Positions 43,913 to 63,442 of a DNA stretch of 64,000 bases are shown here, piece by piece. The notes under the pieces were generated by a model. The model did no database searches, was not told where the DNA came from, and was given only the letters and a program-made list of their open reading frames with translations. The stretch is from Paroedura picta (lineage: Eukaryota > Chordata > Lepidosauria > Squamata > Gekkonidae), in contig NC_135386.1 of the NCBI RefSeq assembly GCF_049243985.1, positions 17,266,202 to 17,330,201 on the forward strand, given 5' to 3'. Each line of letters opens with the position of its first letter. The stretch's first letter is position 1. A program made the position numbers and the translations under genes.

Positions 43913-44150
43913 CTTCTGTTCTTATCAGGAGAAGGCCTCGGCCTCTCTGCCTTGTTGTGGCCCTCCAAGAGAACTGGTTGGCCCCTGTGCGAGGCAGGAG
44001 GCTGGACTGGATGGACCCCTGGTCTGACCCTGCAGGGCTCTCCTGATGTTCTTAGGAAGGCCTCGGCCTCTCTGCCCTGTTGTTGGCCCTCCAAGAGAAC
44101 TGGTTGGCTTCTGGGGACTTGATGGACCACTGGTCTGATCCAGCACCTCT
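43913..44150 (+). repeat. LINE tail tandem, two units
   Basis: Two copies of 'ggaaggcctcggcctctctg' to 'tctgatccagcacc' lie head to tail. The array is of the same type as at 54.7 kb. Confidence 0.75.
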
Positions 44151-44877
44151 GGGGCAACTGGAGTTCTGGGTGAGGGTCCTTCTCTCATCCTAATGCAGCT
44201 CAATTTCCGTTTGTGGAGTTCCCACCCCCACCTCTTTTTTTCTCCTTCTGATCAGCCAGAAGGGCTTTTAGAGACAACGAAGGAGCACGGCAGATCCCGA
44301 GGGACACGGACCTTCCCGAGCCTTCGGATCCACCACGTCCCTTTTGTCTTAGGACACCTCCCCGTAAAACATTTAAAGGCCATTTAAGGCACAGTAGCTG
44401 CCATTCATCGGAGCTGCTCCGCCTTGGGGCCTTTCATGCCTTCTCCGGCTCACAAGCCGCCGATAAATCTCCCTTCTTTACGACGTGCCCCACAAGGCGG
44501 CCATAAAAATATACGCTCAAGAAAATTATAGCAGTTATTTTTGACTACCAGATGAATTTATTTTCGCACGTTTTAGGGGTTCTCTTTCCCCCCACCACCT
44601 CCCCCCTGGAAATTTCCAGCATCTCTCCAGCGGTAATTTTCACTCCCCTTTCCTGCCAAGTTCAATTTCTGTCGTTTCTGAGCACTGGATCTCTCCCAGG
44701 GAATCTGATAAATGCAAACCAGAGGGCTGGTTCCTGGTGGGATGTTCTGGGTCTGACCTTACATTTTAAAACCGAGAACAAAGACAGCAAAACTCCCCAT
44801 TCGTGGCAAGCCACTAAGTGGATGGTGGACCAGATTCCCCTTGCTGTGTTGAAAAAGGTCCTTTTGTTACTGTTAGA

Positions 44878-45060
44878 TGCAAATGAACAGCCATGTTGGT
44901 CTGAAGTAGCACAACGAAACCAGAGTCCAGTAGCACCTTGAAGACCAACAAAGATTTATTCAAGGCGTGAGCTTTCGAGTGCAAGCACTCGAAAGCTCAC
45001 GCCTTGAATAAATCTTTGTTGGTCTTCAAGGTGCTACTGGACTCTGGTTTTATTTTGTTA
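44878..45060. repeat. Family B repeat, near-perfect palindrome
   Basis: Arms of about 80 bases meet at 'gagtgcaagcactc' (44978-44991), itself self-complementary. The arms are almost identical, so this copy is younger or better preserved than others. Confidence 0.85.
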
Positions 45061-45089
45061 ATGTTGTTTGAGTGATGGCGAATTCCCAC

Positions 45090-45165
45090 GTGCGAGACCA
45101 CTGGGAGTCAAGCCGTTCTAAGCCAGAACGAGGATCTGGGAGAGCCGGGTTCGAATCCCTACTTG
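45090..45165 (+). repeat. tRNA-derived SINE head
   Basis: 'gagccgggttcgaatcccta' is an intact B box-like sequence with a short SINE-like flank. Confidence 0.5.
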
Positions 45166-45847
45166 TTTTTTGGACGGAGTCCGGAAATAACGACGCCACG
45201 AGGCCAGTTGAAGAACCAGAGCTAGTTTATTACTTGCTATATTTTTTTCCCGTCTCGTATAAGTAGCCACAGGCTAAAAAGCTAAACAGAACCTCCTACA
45301 AAATATCTAGAATCCCCCCCCTCCCCACCCACCCTCGATTTCTCTTTTTAAATACAGATCGAACAATCATCATCTCAGCGGGGTTTCAAAGAGCAAGGGG
45401 GAAAGTTAGAAAACAAAAGGGAGGGGGAAAGTGCTTTGTAGGGTTATTCCTGAAGTTTTCTGCCTGACTCGTTTTTTTGAACATTCTTGGGGAGGAAAAG
45501 GACAAGGGAGGCCTAAAGTTGCGTCTCTTGGACTGCCAGAAAGAGTCCCACAGCCCCAGAAAGGTGACATGGCTGCTACCTAGACATCAGTTCAGTGCAC
45601 TTGCATTTCCGTGGGGCACCTGTTGGACCCACAAGCCCCACCCGTGGAAAATGCCCGCTGTTTCTGGACTGGATCGCTCAAAGGGGGATGTCCCTGATCA
45701 CCACGTTTTAAAAGCAACCCTGGAAACTGAAAGCCAGGGAAAGGGCTCATAGCTTGCCCTCTCTACTCGCGCTGGTTTTGATCAGCAGGAATTTCTGATC
45801 CCTAGAAGGCAGGCCAAAGTTCAAGGACCATATCAGTACCTTGTTTA

Positions 45848-46010
45848 AGTCCAGCAGTACCTTTCGAACCAGTGAAATTTTATTCTGGGAATACGCTTTC
45901 ATGTGTAAGCTGATCCCCAGACTCAAACTTTGCCGGTCTTGAAGGTGCCGCTGGACTCAGAATTTGCTCTGCGGCTTCAGACCGATACGACCCACCTGAA
46001 TCTACTTGCA
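45848..46010. repeat. Family B repeat
   Basis: 'gtgaaattttattctgggaa' faces 'cttgaaggtgccgctggact'. Confidence 0.65.
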
Positions 46011-46310
46011 CCGTGTGTTTGGGTGAGCAAGCAATGAAAAGACACACACCTTGTCCCTAAAAACGCCATTTGGGCAGCACACTCTGGTTTGTGGTTTGCT
46101 CGCCAATTTGGAAGAATTTCGAAGCCTCGTGAGGGATGGGGAACACGGGCAGGGTGGGCCACGTTTCTTGTAGGTGGGGGCAAACCTTTTTTTAATTTAA
46201 AAACAAAGTCACATTTCCCTCCAAATCCTTCAGACTTTGGGTTTCTCTGAACTTAAATACTCTGGTCATAGAGAACATTTTTGTTGTTGTTGTAAAAAAT
46301 AAACCACAGC

Positions 46311-46316
46311 TTTATT
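46311..46316 (-). terminator. Candidate IGDCC3 polyadenylation signal (AATAAA)
   Basis: AATAAA on the minus strand in the context 'aggaaataaagctgtgg', followed by a T-rich then ACA-rich stretch. It ends the repeat-poor block. Other AATAAA words occur at about 48470, 49337 and 50745, so shorter 3' ends are possible. Confidence 0.4.
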
Positions 46317-49300
46317 TCCTGACATTTCATCTCCCCCACCCTCCCCATGAAACATTGAACACTGATCAAAACAGGGGGGGGTGAACCCCACAGGAGCACA
46401 CATGCACACACTAGCCTGGCCCAAGCAGAGATGCTCATCTGCCCCTCTGCCCCTCGCCTGTAGCCCAGTGCGCAAAGTCCTTGGTCTTTCTTCCCCACAT
46501 TTTCTCCCCAAATCTTTCTTTCTACATAGAGACACAGGACTAAGGGCAAATGCAAAACTAATTTAAAAAAAAGAAGAAAAGAAAAGAAAAGTACTGAAGC
46601 AGAGGGCCAAATGGCCGGAGGGATCCTTTTTACAAAATCCCTTTCCCTAATTTTCTTCACAGCTCTGAGAAAAGTGAGGCAGAAGCATCTGAAAATGGGC
46701 AGTTCTCCAGGGGCTGGAAAGCCATGCGCTGAACATGCGCGATTATAACAGGGGGGGAGGCACATGTCCTATGAGGGTCGAGATCTGGCACCACCCTCTG
46801 ATCGGGAGCAAAGTCTCGGTGATCGGCCGCTGTTTCCCTTTTCCGTCTGATCGCATTATTGCCGATTTAAAACAGAGATCGTGGTGGTCTTAGCTGAAAT
46901 CCTCCTGGGTGGATGAGAAAGTCCCGGAACTTCAACAGAAGAGCGGAAGAGAGAGGGAGAGAGAAAGCGTAGGCTTCCACACATGCTGAATAACTCACTT
47001 CTAATGCGGTTTGCAATTGGATTTTACTGTGTCAAACGGCGAAATCTACTTGCAAACAGTGGCTGACGTCCGCTGAAACGGCATTACTGAGCATAAGTGA
47101 AAGCGCCCAGAGAGAGAAATGAAGTGAATTACTTTTGGCAAAGGCCGGGACAGACTGCAGTTCCCTGTTGAATGACAAGCCCTTGAGTCCCAATCCAGCA
47201 GGGGGTCCGCTCTGACTCGTCTTAGCTGGGTTGGGTCTAGGGGTCACCATCCGCCCCCTGGAAGAAGCAGGAAGTCTTGCGCTCTGGCTGGGCTCCCTTT
47301 TAGTTCACGCACAAGACAAGGGAGGGGGGATTGTGGCCAAAGCTGGTTATCTCTACATTTCACTCCTTGAGGTAGTAACCATCCCTGGTGAATTGAATGC
47401 TAGCCGCCCGGGCCATCCGAAATCAGCCAAAGAAGCAAACAGAATTCTGAGAAAAGTGAAAAATGACAGCAGGTGGACTTTTGACGGCTTCATGTACATC
47501 CTCTCCTTACAACCCCCCTGTAAGGAAGGACAGTATTTGCAAGCACATTTTGCTGCTGAGAGAACAGTGCTCACCACGCAAGGATGCCGGAGCAGAGGTG
47601 AAGGGAGGGGTTTCCCAATAAATGTTACGATACTCTGTGGGTATCCCACCCACCCCCTTTGTAGCTTTCTCTTGCGGCAACTGGGAAAATGCAAAGGAAG
47701 CCACGCAGCAGTTTAGTTTACAAGACAAAGTAGGGTTTGCACACCAACACTGGCAGGCTCTTTGCCAAACGGCTGGAGCTGAAAGCAATTTCCCTTTTGC
47801 AGGACAAGAATCGTTTTAGAGCACGATTTAGGGGTGGGGGTGGGGGGTTAGGATTACAAAAACTCTCTCTTCTTCTGCACTTTGGTGCTGAATCCAGGCG
47901 TGGAAGTCACGGAGGGCTCAGAAAATTGCTTCCAGCAGAAGGAAAAAATCCTCAGGGAAGCCTGAAAAAAAAATCCCCAGGAAACATCTATGATTTGGGT
48001 AAAAAACCCTTCTCCATCTGGCAAAACCACATTTTGCTCTTACGAATCACTGACATTTCTGTGCCCATTTCGAAACGGATTTTTCCAAAAGCTTAAGGAA
48101 ACCCCAAAAGAGGGGGGGGGGGACCCTAACCATCGAAAATTAACAGTAATGACATTTCACATCCATCATCAATGAGCTCAAACCAATGGGAAGTTCACAT
48201 GGTGTTAAGCGGTCACATTTCCACGTGTTTAAAAAGAAAGCGAAAGGGGAGAAAAAGAAAAAGAACAAACTTTTACCCGATCGGCTACCGTCAACTTGTT
48301 AATCAAATGGCACAACACTCTCCCTTTTAATCAAAGGAAACAGCGACAAATATTTGCTTACAATATCACAGTAACATGATATTAAATTAATAGCAAGTCC
48401 ACACAGTCCTGGGTACTTGGGGGTTGCAACCTAGACTACAATTATGTGTTTTGCTTTGGCAACAGTTGTTTATTCAGATCCGAGACTTCACATCGTTACG
48501 CAGAGTGGTTGTGTTAAAAAAATAACGCACACATTCACACACACACACACAAAACAATTAACGGATGAGTTTCGCCCTGAAGGTAAAGCGTTATGAGGTC
48601 ATGACAACTCAATATACAGTGCACGCCTGCACGGATCGACGCACATTTTAGCAGTACAATGTAAACTACGCTTTGAAGGATCCTGTTTGGGGGTGAGCAT
48701 CAAAGACCGAATCTTGCCAGATTTAGACACTGAACAGAAATCTAGATTCTCTTTGTCCATCCTGCACCATTCTACTAAATGGGCATGCTTCGTCTGAGGC
48801 GACTGATCCCTTTTCTGGATGCAGAGATCTCCCCTTCTGATGCGGGGAACCACGTGGAAGAGTTGTAACCATGCAAGGCTATCCTCTTTAAATTTTTAGC
48901 CTTCTGTTTTGCACAGCTGTTCCATGGAGCTGCTTTAAGTTCAGTACAATACAAGGGGTTTGGGATTTTTTGAAAGCTGGGCTGAAAAAGTGTGACCAAC
49001 CTCAAGCTGCTTACAAAGGGCTTCCTCGGACTCAATTAGCCTCGGGAACTCTAGTTCCCAGGGTCCTTTGCTGTGGCGGGACCTAGACATTTAAAGTGGT
49101 ATACAGCTGATATAAAGAAACAACGGCTACTTCGGGAACGAGCCTCTCAAAACGAAGGGGGAAGGAAGGAGACGGTTCCGTTCAGTTCCTTCTTGATTTT
49201 GTCCAGCGCCCTTTTCATTGCGGTGCCTTGACAGGTCAGGCGGAGTTGGGACGGGAGTACTCACTCTCTGCTTCTCCACCCGCCACTGGATTAGTTCAAG

Positions 49301-50454
49301 CACCTCCAAATGAGCTCCACCCACTCATTTGTGTTGTATTTATTATAACTGCACCAAATCAGAAGAGTTTCCTATGTTCCTTCTGTGATATTTACACATT
49401 CACTGCATACATTCCACGTGACAAGCAAAATAGCCAAAAATGGGGAAGGGGATGGGAAGAAAACTGCTGGTGCTAACATGGGGACATTTTAGGACATTTA
49501 TAAGTCAGTGTTTTCAAAGGCCATAATAGTTTTAATGTCAACTAGGGTTTTTCCCCCTCCCTCCCTCCCTTCCCCCTTTGATTCGATTCACTTCTCTTTT
49601 AACAACGGATGTTTCTGCCGTTCCGTTCAGCTAACGGGGACAGCTGCCTTCCTCCCCTGACCACCTTACATCGGAGAAAGCTTTGCTGGACGAGAATGCA
49701 TCCCCGTTAACGAGGAGGCGGTGCTGGGAGACGCCTTCCCAAATAGATTTTCTTTTCTTGTTTCTTTTAAGAAAATCATTAAACAACAACAACAACAACA
49801 AAAACCACAACAATCCTAAATCATCATGTATAAAAATAGCTATTGGGATGACAACATTCTGCAAGAAAGAAACGAGGGATAATGAAACGGATGTTCTGGA
49901 AGGAGCTCCTGCACGTGGGGGAGGCATTGAGGCCCAATTTGTTCCTGGCGTGAAAGAGCACAGGGGAGCCCCGTACGAGAGAGCCCCAACCCAAGGGAGC
50001 TCCACGCCTGCTTTGTGGAATGCTTCTGCTTCGGGCACACAGTACGTGCCAACACACACACACACACAAAAGCAACGCAAAACCACGCAATAGAATATGA
50101 ATAAATGACAAGTTCCAAGCCACAACTGAATAGTGTAGCAAAGAATACCAGAAATAAATGCAGCGTACGCAAAACATGCTGTTTTTGCTTCTTCTTGCTG
50201 CAGCTTCTACTTGCTGCAGCTCTTAAAAGGGTACCTTGAAAGAATTCTCTGGCCTGGTGTGGGATTGGATCTCTTTCCCACAACGGGTGTAAACGGACCT
50301 AAACTCCCTAATGGTGGGCGTATCAGCTGGCACCAAAACCCAGGAACTCTCTCCCGGGGGAAGGGATCCCAGAAAAATTGTACAGCCTTGCCAAGATTCA
50401 TAGACAGAGGATCCAAACATCTGCTAGAGCTCCTTCAGGACACGTTTTCTTCAG

Positions 50455-50735
50455 AGAGCCAGTTTGGTGTAGTGGTTAGGAGTGGGGACTTCTAATCTGG
50501 CAAGCTGGGTTTGATTCCCCACTCCTCCACATGCAGCCAGCTGGGTGACCAGCTGGGTCACCACAGCGCTGATAACACTGTTCTGACCGAGCAGGAATAT
50601 CAGGGCTCTCTCAGCCTCACCCACCTCCCAGGGTGTCTGTTGTGGGGAGAAGAACGGGAAGGAGATTGTAAACCGCTTTGAGACTCCTTCGGGTAGAGAA
50701 AAGCGGCATATAAGAACCAACTCTTCTTCCGACAG
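50455..50735 (+). repeat. Family A SINE, full length
   Basis: 'agccagtttggtgtagtggt' head through 'ataagaaccaactcttcttc'. It is among the best-preserved copies here. Confidence 0.92.
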
Positions 50736-50995
50736 TATGTTTTGCCGACAGTATTTATTTCTGGCATTCTGTTCAGTTTCTCGCTTGGCACTCATCGTTC
50801 GTATGTAATCTATTACACGGTTCAGTTTTGCTTTTACGTGGCGGTTCCCCCCCCCCCAGGTCATGACAGCGAAAAGGAGGAGGGGGCTTCTCTCCTCCTG
50901 CCGATGCTCTCGTGTCACCTGCGCCTGGTGGCTGCTGGAGGGTCCGTGGACTGAGGTAGGTTCATCAGCCTCTAGAAACACGCTACATTCTAAGG

Positions 50996-51133
50996 CAGGG
51001 GTAGTCAAACTGCGGCCCTCCAGATGTCCATGGACTACAATTCCCAGGAGCCCCCTGCCAGCATTCGCTGGCAGGGGGCTCCTGGGAATTGTAGTCCATG
51101 GACATCTGGAGGGCCGCAGTTTGACTACCCCTG
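50996..51133. mobile_element. Palindromic hAT-type MITE
   Basis: 138-base hairpin with very few mismatches between arms and a perfect 8-base duplication 'ttctaagg'. It lies in the presumed IGDCC3 3' UTR, where the transcript would fold into a long hairpin. Confidence 0.93.
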
Positions 51134-51384
51134 TTCTAAGGCTTCAAATAGGAGGTCTGCAGCCAACAGCACCACCCATGGTTGACCTGAAGAAAGGCCG
51201 GAGGGACCGGCCCCCTTCGAGCTGCACCCAAATGCCTGGAGGCTCGGGGGTGGGAGGGGGGGTCATCCTTCAGAAACAGGCCTGGCGGAAGCTCGGTTCA
51301 CACAGATGTCTCCATGGCTCGGGCAGCAAGACATGGAAACTGAAATGATGCAGAATTCAGCATCATGCGCCGCACAAGAGCAGC

Positions 51385-51490
51385 ATGACGATGGGTGCCA
51401 ATGGTTTGGAGAGAGGCCAAGTTTGCACAGTGTGCAAGGAAGGTCCCAAGTTCAATCCAGGGCATCTCCAAACAAGAGGGAAGACCAGGA
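51385..51490 (+). repeat. tRNA-derived SINE (family D)
   Basis: 'gaaggtcccaagttcaatcc' then 'agggcatctccaaacaagag' match the B box and following body. Confidence 0.65.
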
Positions 51491-51854
51491 ATGAAATATC
51501 CCTTTGCTGGCAGTCTTAGAGAGTCAATATCTGTCCCAAGCAGATATCTGTTTGAAATTTTCGTTTTATGCTTTGCAATTTTATGCCAATAAAGGTACTC
51601 TGAAATTATCTGTCCCAAGCAGGCTATGATGGCCAAAATAGACATTGTAACCATCCAGCAATTGGCATGCGTGTGTGAACCGGCCAAGAGGGGGACTTCC
51701 AGTCAAAAACCTGTAATTGACCCCCCTACCCCGTCCCTCAGCATTAAGGTCACGGTTGTCTGTGGGTGGCCATGCCTTTTGCTACACTGAAACAGTCTTT
51801 AAACATTAAAGAAAATAAACACCATGATATTAAACAACTCCTGATACAGTAAAA

Positions 51855-51879
51855 AAGAGAGAGAGAGAGAGAGAGAGAA
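51855..51879 (+). repeat. (GA)n microsatellite
   Basis: Pure GA alternation for 25 bases. Confidence 0.95.
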
Positions 51880-52956
51880 TATACCTCTACACCAGTTAGC
51901 TAGCAACAGTACTAAAAGTAAAGCTTGTAACGCTACTGTGGGGAGAGGGCAGAGGGGTCTTTGAGATGCCCACCCTGCTCTTTTCTCGATCTAGCTTTTC
52001 ACAACACCGGCCCGGAACAGAGCCCAAGAGAGGAAGGGGCTGTTGGGATGACACAAAACACCATCGGTTCTTCTATCAAAAACGTCTTGAGGTAGAACAT
52101 TGCTTTCAAGGTTTTGGAAGTGCTTCACATTGGAACGACAATGACGACAAGAGGAGGACTTGGGAACAAAATTAAAAAAGACACCCCCGAAAAACAACGA
52201 CGACGAAAGAATGACCGACATGGTAGACATGGAGTATGACTTCTCTGAGGTAGTACCGACACACGTACTGACCAAATGCTACACTACTCGCTTTGAGGAA
52301 ACAAAAGGAAGACACGCGATATCTGCTTCTTCCCAGGAGACATTCAATTCTGGCTGAGGTAGGTACGGAGCTAACTCGAAATGTTAGTCCAAGTCTTTTC
52401 TTGTTTTTCCAGGAGCCTTCTCAAGAAGGCCCTCGTTTTGACACGCTAGCTTTGCTGTTACAAGAGTTTGTCAGAAAACAAAGCGTCCTGAGAATTAGAG
52501 GAGTTGAATGCACATCGTAACAAGTGTCTTCAAATCCCATGGAGAGGTTTGGCCGACCAAGAGCCTGATATATATTCATATATTTATATATATTTGGAGT
52601 CAAGTTGAAAGGTTCTGATGTCATCAGTTGTCTCAACTTATTCCGAAAGTGGGTTTGTGAAGGAATCCTTCTAAAGCCACCGACGGGGCGGGGGACATGC
52701 TGGTGGACCAAGACGACAGAAGGTCCCCGTTGCGTTTGGCATCGAAGTAACACGGTCTTGAGGGACTGCCAAATCGGCCAAAATCCGGAGAGGAAGGAAT
52801 GTACTAAGAGTCCTGAGACACGTCAGGAAGTTAAAACTTCACGGGGCTCCCACGAGGTTCGCCCGACGGGAATCGACAAAACGGACCGTATATTGACCTG
52901 AGATAGCGGACTCGTTTGTAAAGTCATCGCCAGAGACACGTCAGGACTGGGCAACG

Positions 52957-60935
<7,979 letters not shown>

Positions 60936-61207
60936 TCATCGCCCGCCTCTTCCTCTTCCTCTGCCTTCCTTCCTAACCCTAGCCCCCCCCAGCCAGGCCA
61001 TATTTATTGATTACATTTATTGACCGCTGCTCTCAGTGGTTCACAACAGTAAAGCATAAAGTACAATAACATCTTCATGTTCCCATAAAATTCTCACAAG
61101 CCCCTAGTCCCACCCACGCCCCCAAAAGTCTCAATGGACCCTTTGACCCAATGCCTAAGGGAAGCTGTTTGAAGGAGGGACCCAGCAGTTCTCCCCTTAC
61201 CCTGACC

Positions 61208-61630
61208 TCAAGCAGAAGAAGAGTTGGTTCTTCTATGCTGCTTTTCTCTACCCGAAGGAGTCTCAAAGTGGCTTACAATCACCTTCCCTTTCCTCTCCCC
61301 ACAACAGACACCCTGTGAGGGAGGGGAGGCTGAGAGAACCCTGATATTACTGAAGAAGAAGAAGAGTTGGTTCTTCTATGCTGCTTTTCTCTACCCGAAG
61401 GAGTCTCAAAGCGGCTTACAGTCACCTTCCCTTTCCTCTCCCCACAACAGACACCCTGTGAGGGAGGGGAGTCTGAGAGAGCTCTGAGATAAACTTCTCT
61501 GTGAGAACAGGTTTATCAGGGCTGTGACAAGCCCAAGGTCACCCAATGGGCTGCATGTGGAGGAGGAGTGGGGAATCAAACCTGGCTCACCAGAAGTCCG
61601 TTCTCCTAACCACTACACCAAGCTGGCTCA
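61208..61630 (-). repeat. Family A SINE with tandem 3' halves
   Basis: A complete copy (head near 61620, 'ccactacaccaagctggctc' on the plus strand) plus a second 3' half that begins again after 'gaagaagaagagttggttct' at about 61355. Confidence 0.88.
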
Positions 61631-62134
61631 GCCAAATGTCTGGCGGAAGAGCTCCGTCTTGCAGGCTGTGCAGAACTGTGATAGTTCAGACGCCCTCAGT
61701 TCTTCTGGGAGCTCATTCCACCAGGTAGGGGCCAGGACCGAAAAGGCCCTGGCCAATACGGAGGCCAGACACCCTGCCTGTAGGCCAGGGATCACCAACC
61801 TATTGAGATTTGCAGAGCGAAGAGCACTGCAAGGGGCATAAGAAGAATCTAGGTTAATCCTTCTGTCTCTGAAAACGAAACGCTACATCTGCCAGTCTGC
61901 TCGGCGAGAATTTCACTACATCCGGGGCAAGGAGGGGACCAAAAAGGATTGCAGACGGTGGGAAACCCGGAGCCCGCTCTGGAATGAGCACGAAGCTTAT
62001 GGTGAAGGGTCAAAAGCCGGCAGAGGGAAGCTGGGGAGGGGGGATTACAGAGCTCTTATAAGCAGGGGGCTTATCGCTGCCTTGAATTAAAGAGTGCCAA
62101 GCTCCGGTAAGTGAAGCCACTAAGGGAAAGGGCC

Positions 62135-62275
62135 TTGAGAGAGAGACAGAGAGACAGTGAGACAGAGAGAGAGAGACAGAGACACAGAGACACAGAGAGA
62201 GAGAGAGACAGAGAGAGACAGAGAGAGAGAGACAGAGAGAGAGAGACAGAGAGAGACAGAGAGAGACAGAGAGAC

Positions 62276-62322
<47 letters not shown>
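62135..62322 (+). repeat. (GAGACA)n / (GA)n array
   Basis: About 190 bases of pure purine-rich GAGA with interspersed ACA on the plus strand, ending in about 30 bases of pure GA. Confidence 0.95.
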
Positions 62323-62324
<2 letters not shown>

Positions 62325-62509
62325 GGCCCAGCGATCGCCTGATTGAAAATACAGAAATGAACTGTACACGGAGGAGAATGAGGCAGGCCCCTTGGAGTCC
62401 CCCCTGGGGAGAAAGGCAGGGAATATAAAGGAAACAAGTAAATAAAATAAATTCTGTGAGCCATGCCGACTGACAGTGCAAGAGCAGAGGTTGCAGTCGC
62501 TTTGACTAA

Positions 62510-62680
62510 ACATAGATTCAGGTGGGTTGCCATGTTTTTATGTGCAGGCGCACCTCTTCAGATGTGGGAGAAAGCTGATGCCCAGAATCAGACTCTTCAG
62601 GGGGCCCTTGGTCTCCAACTTTGTCCTGCTGCTTCAGAGCAACACAAAGACCCCCCCCCCCCCTGAAGCTACCTGAAGAG
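62510..62680. repeat. Family B repeat
   Basis: 'aggtgggttgccatgttttt' and 'ttgtcctgctgcttcagagc' bracket an inverted copy that ends in a C run at 62651-62663. Confidence 0.65.
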
Positions 62681-62807
62681 TCATGCCTGCACCGGAAAGC
62701 TTAAACCCCAGGAGAGAACTTGGAGTTTTCTACTCTGAATGAAAGGAAATCAAGCTGGGCGTTTCTCCCGAGAGCCAGGCAATGTCTGGAGACCCGCAGT
62801 TATGTGC

Positions 62808-62925
62808 TTAGCCATGTTGGTCTGAAGTTGCACAACAAAATTGGAGTCCCTTGGCATGCACACGAATGCTCACTCCTTGAATAAGTCTTTGCTCATCTTT
62901 AAGGTGCTGTTGGCCTCCACTTTTC
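62808..62925. repeat. Family B repeat
   Basis: 'agccatgttggtctgaagtt' facing 'catctttaaggtgctgttgg'. Confidence 0.65.
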
Positions 62926-63412
62926 TGGTCCAGTTATCTGGGAGGAGAAGCCCTTGAATGTCTCCCAGAGCTGCCCCCCCCTCCCCGTGCACAGGGAAAC
63001 TATGCCAGAAATGCATCTGGTGCCCCCTACGAGCCAGGGGTCAGTGGTCCCTCCCGGCAGCAAGCATTAATTCTCTCCCGAGGACTGGAGAGGAGGGGGG
63101 AGAAGATGGGGCTGCAGATATTACTCTGGGCCTTTTGCGATGGGATGGCCAAGGTCCTAATTTATGCTCAGGCGCCATTTGGGAGGTGTGTGGAACAGTC
63201 TCCATTTAAGACCACTGGCTTTCCTTGAGGGGGGCGGCGTGAGTGACAGACATGGCGAGGCCATGAGCTGGCCCCTCCCACCCCCAAACCAGCTCTGGCA
63301 GGGAGTTTAGCTGGTGAGCATAATGCATAATGCTCATCATCCCCCCGCAAAAGAAAAATAAATTATTGCTTGCACATCATTGCAATCATTTAGCAAACAA
63401 TCTAACCTGAGA

Positions 63413-63442
63413 TCTCTCTCTCTCTTTCTCTCTTTCTCTCTC
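63413..63442 (+). repeat. (CT)n microsatellite
   Basis: CT repeats with TTT interruptions. Confidence 0.92.

Larger units (their letters stand above)
34021..46310. other. PARP16-IGDCC3 intergenic interval
   Basis: Repeat-rich DNA with no recognised gene apart from one exon-like frame at about 41.9-42.05 kb. AT-rich DNA fills 34.0-34.4 kb. Stretches 36.85-37.8, 38.05-38.45, 39.1-39.55, 40.2-40.75, 43.2-43.75 and 44.2-44.85 kb show no assignable feature. Confidence 0.6.
46317..52956 (-). other. Probable long 3' UTR of IGDCC3
   Basis: From the IGDCC3 stop codon leftwards this 6.6-kb block carries far fewer mobile elements than its surroundings: one SINE, one MITE and one SINE fragment, none between 46.3 and 50.4 kb. 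It has simple runs such as (CA)n at 48538-48551 and (GA)n at 51855-51879 and no long open frame. Low repeat load next to a terminal exon, with an AATAAA at its far end, suggests transcribed 3' UTR. Conserved regulatory DNA is the alternative. Confidence 0.4.

Noticed and set aside
43514-44122. 202-codon plus-strand frame
   Set aside because: Its second half is the LINE tail array, its first half has no family resemblance, and there are no convincing gene signals.
62010-62533. Serine/leucine-rich and arginine/glutamate-rich open frames over 62.1-62.4 kb
   Set aside because: They are artefacts of the GAGA repeat read in different frames.
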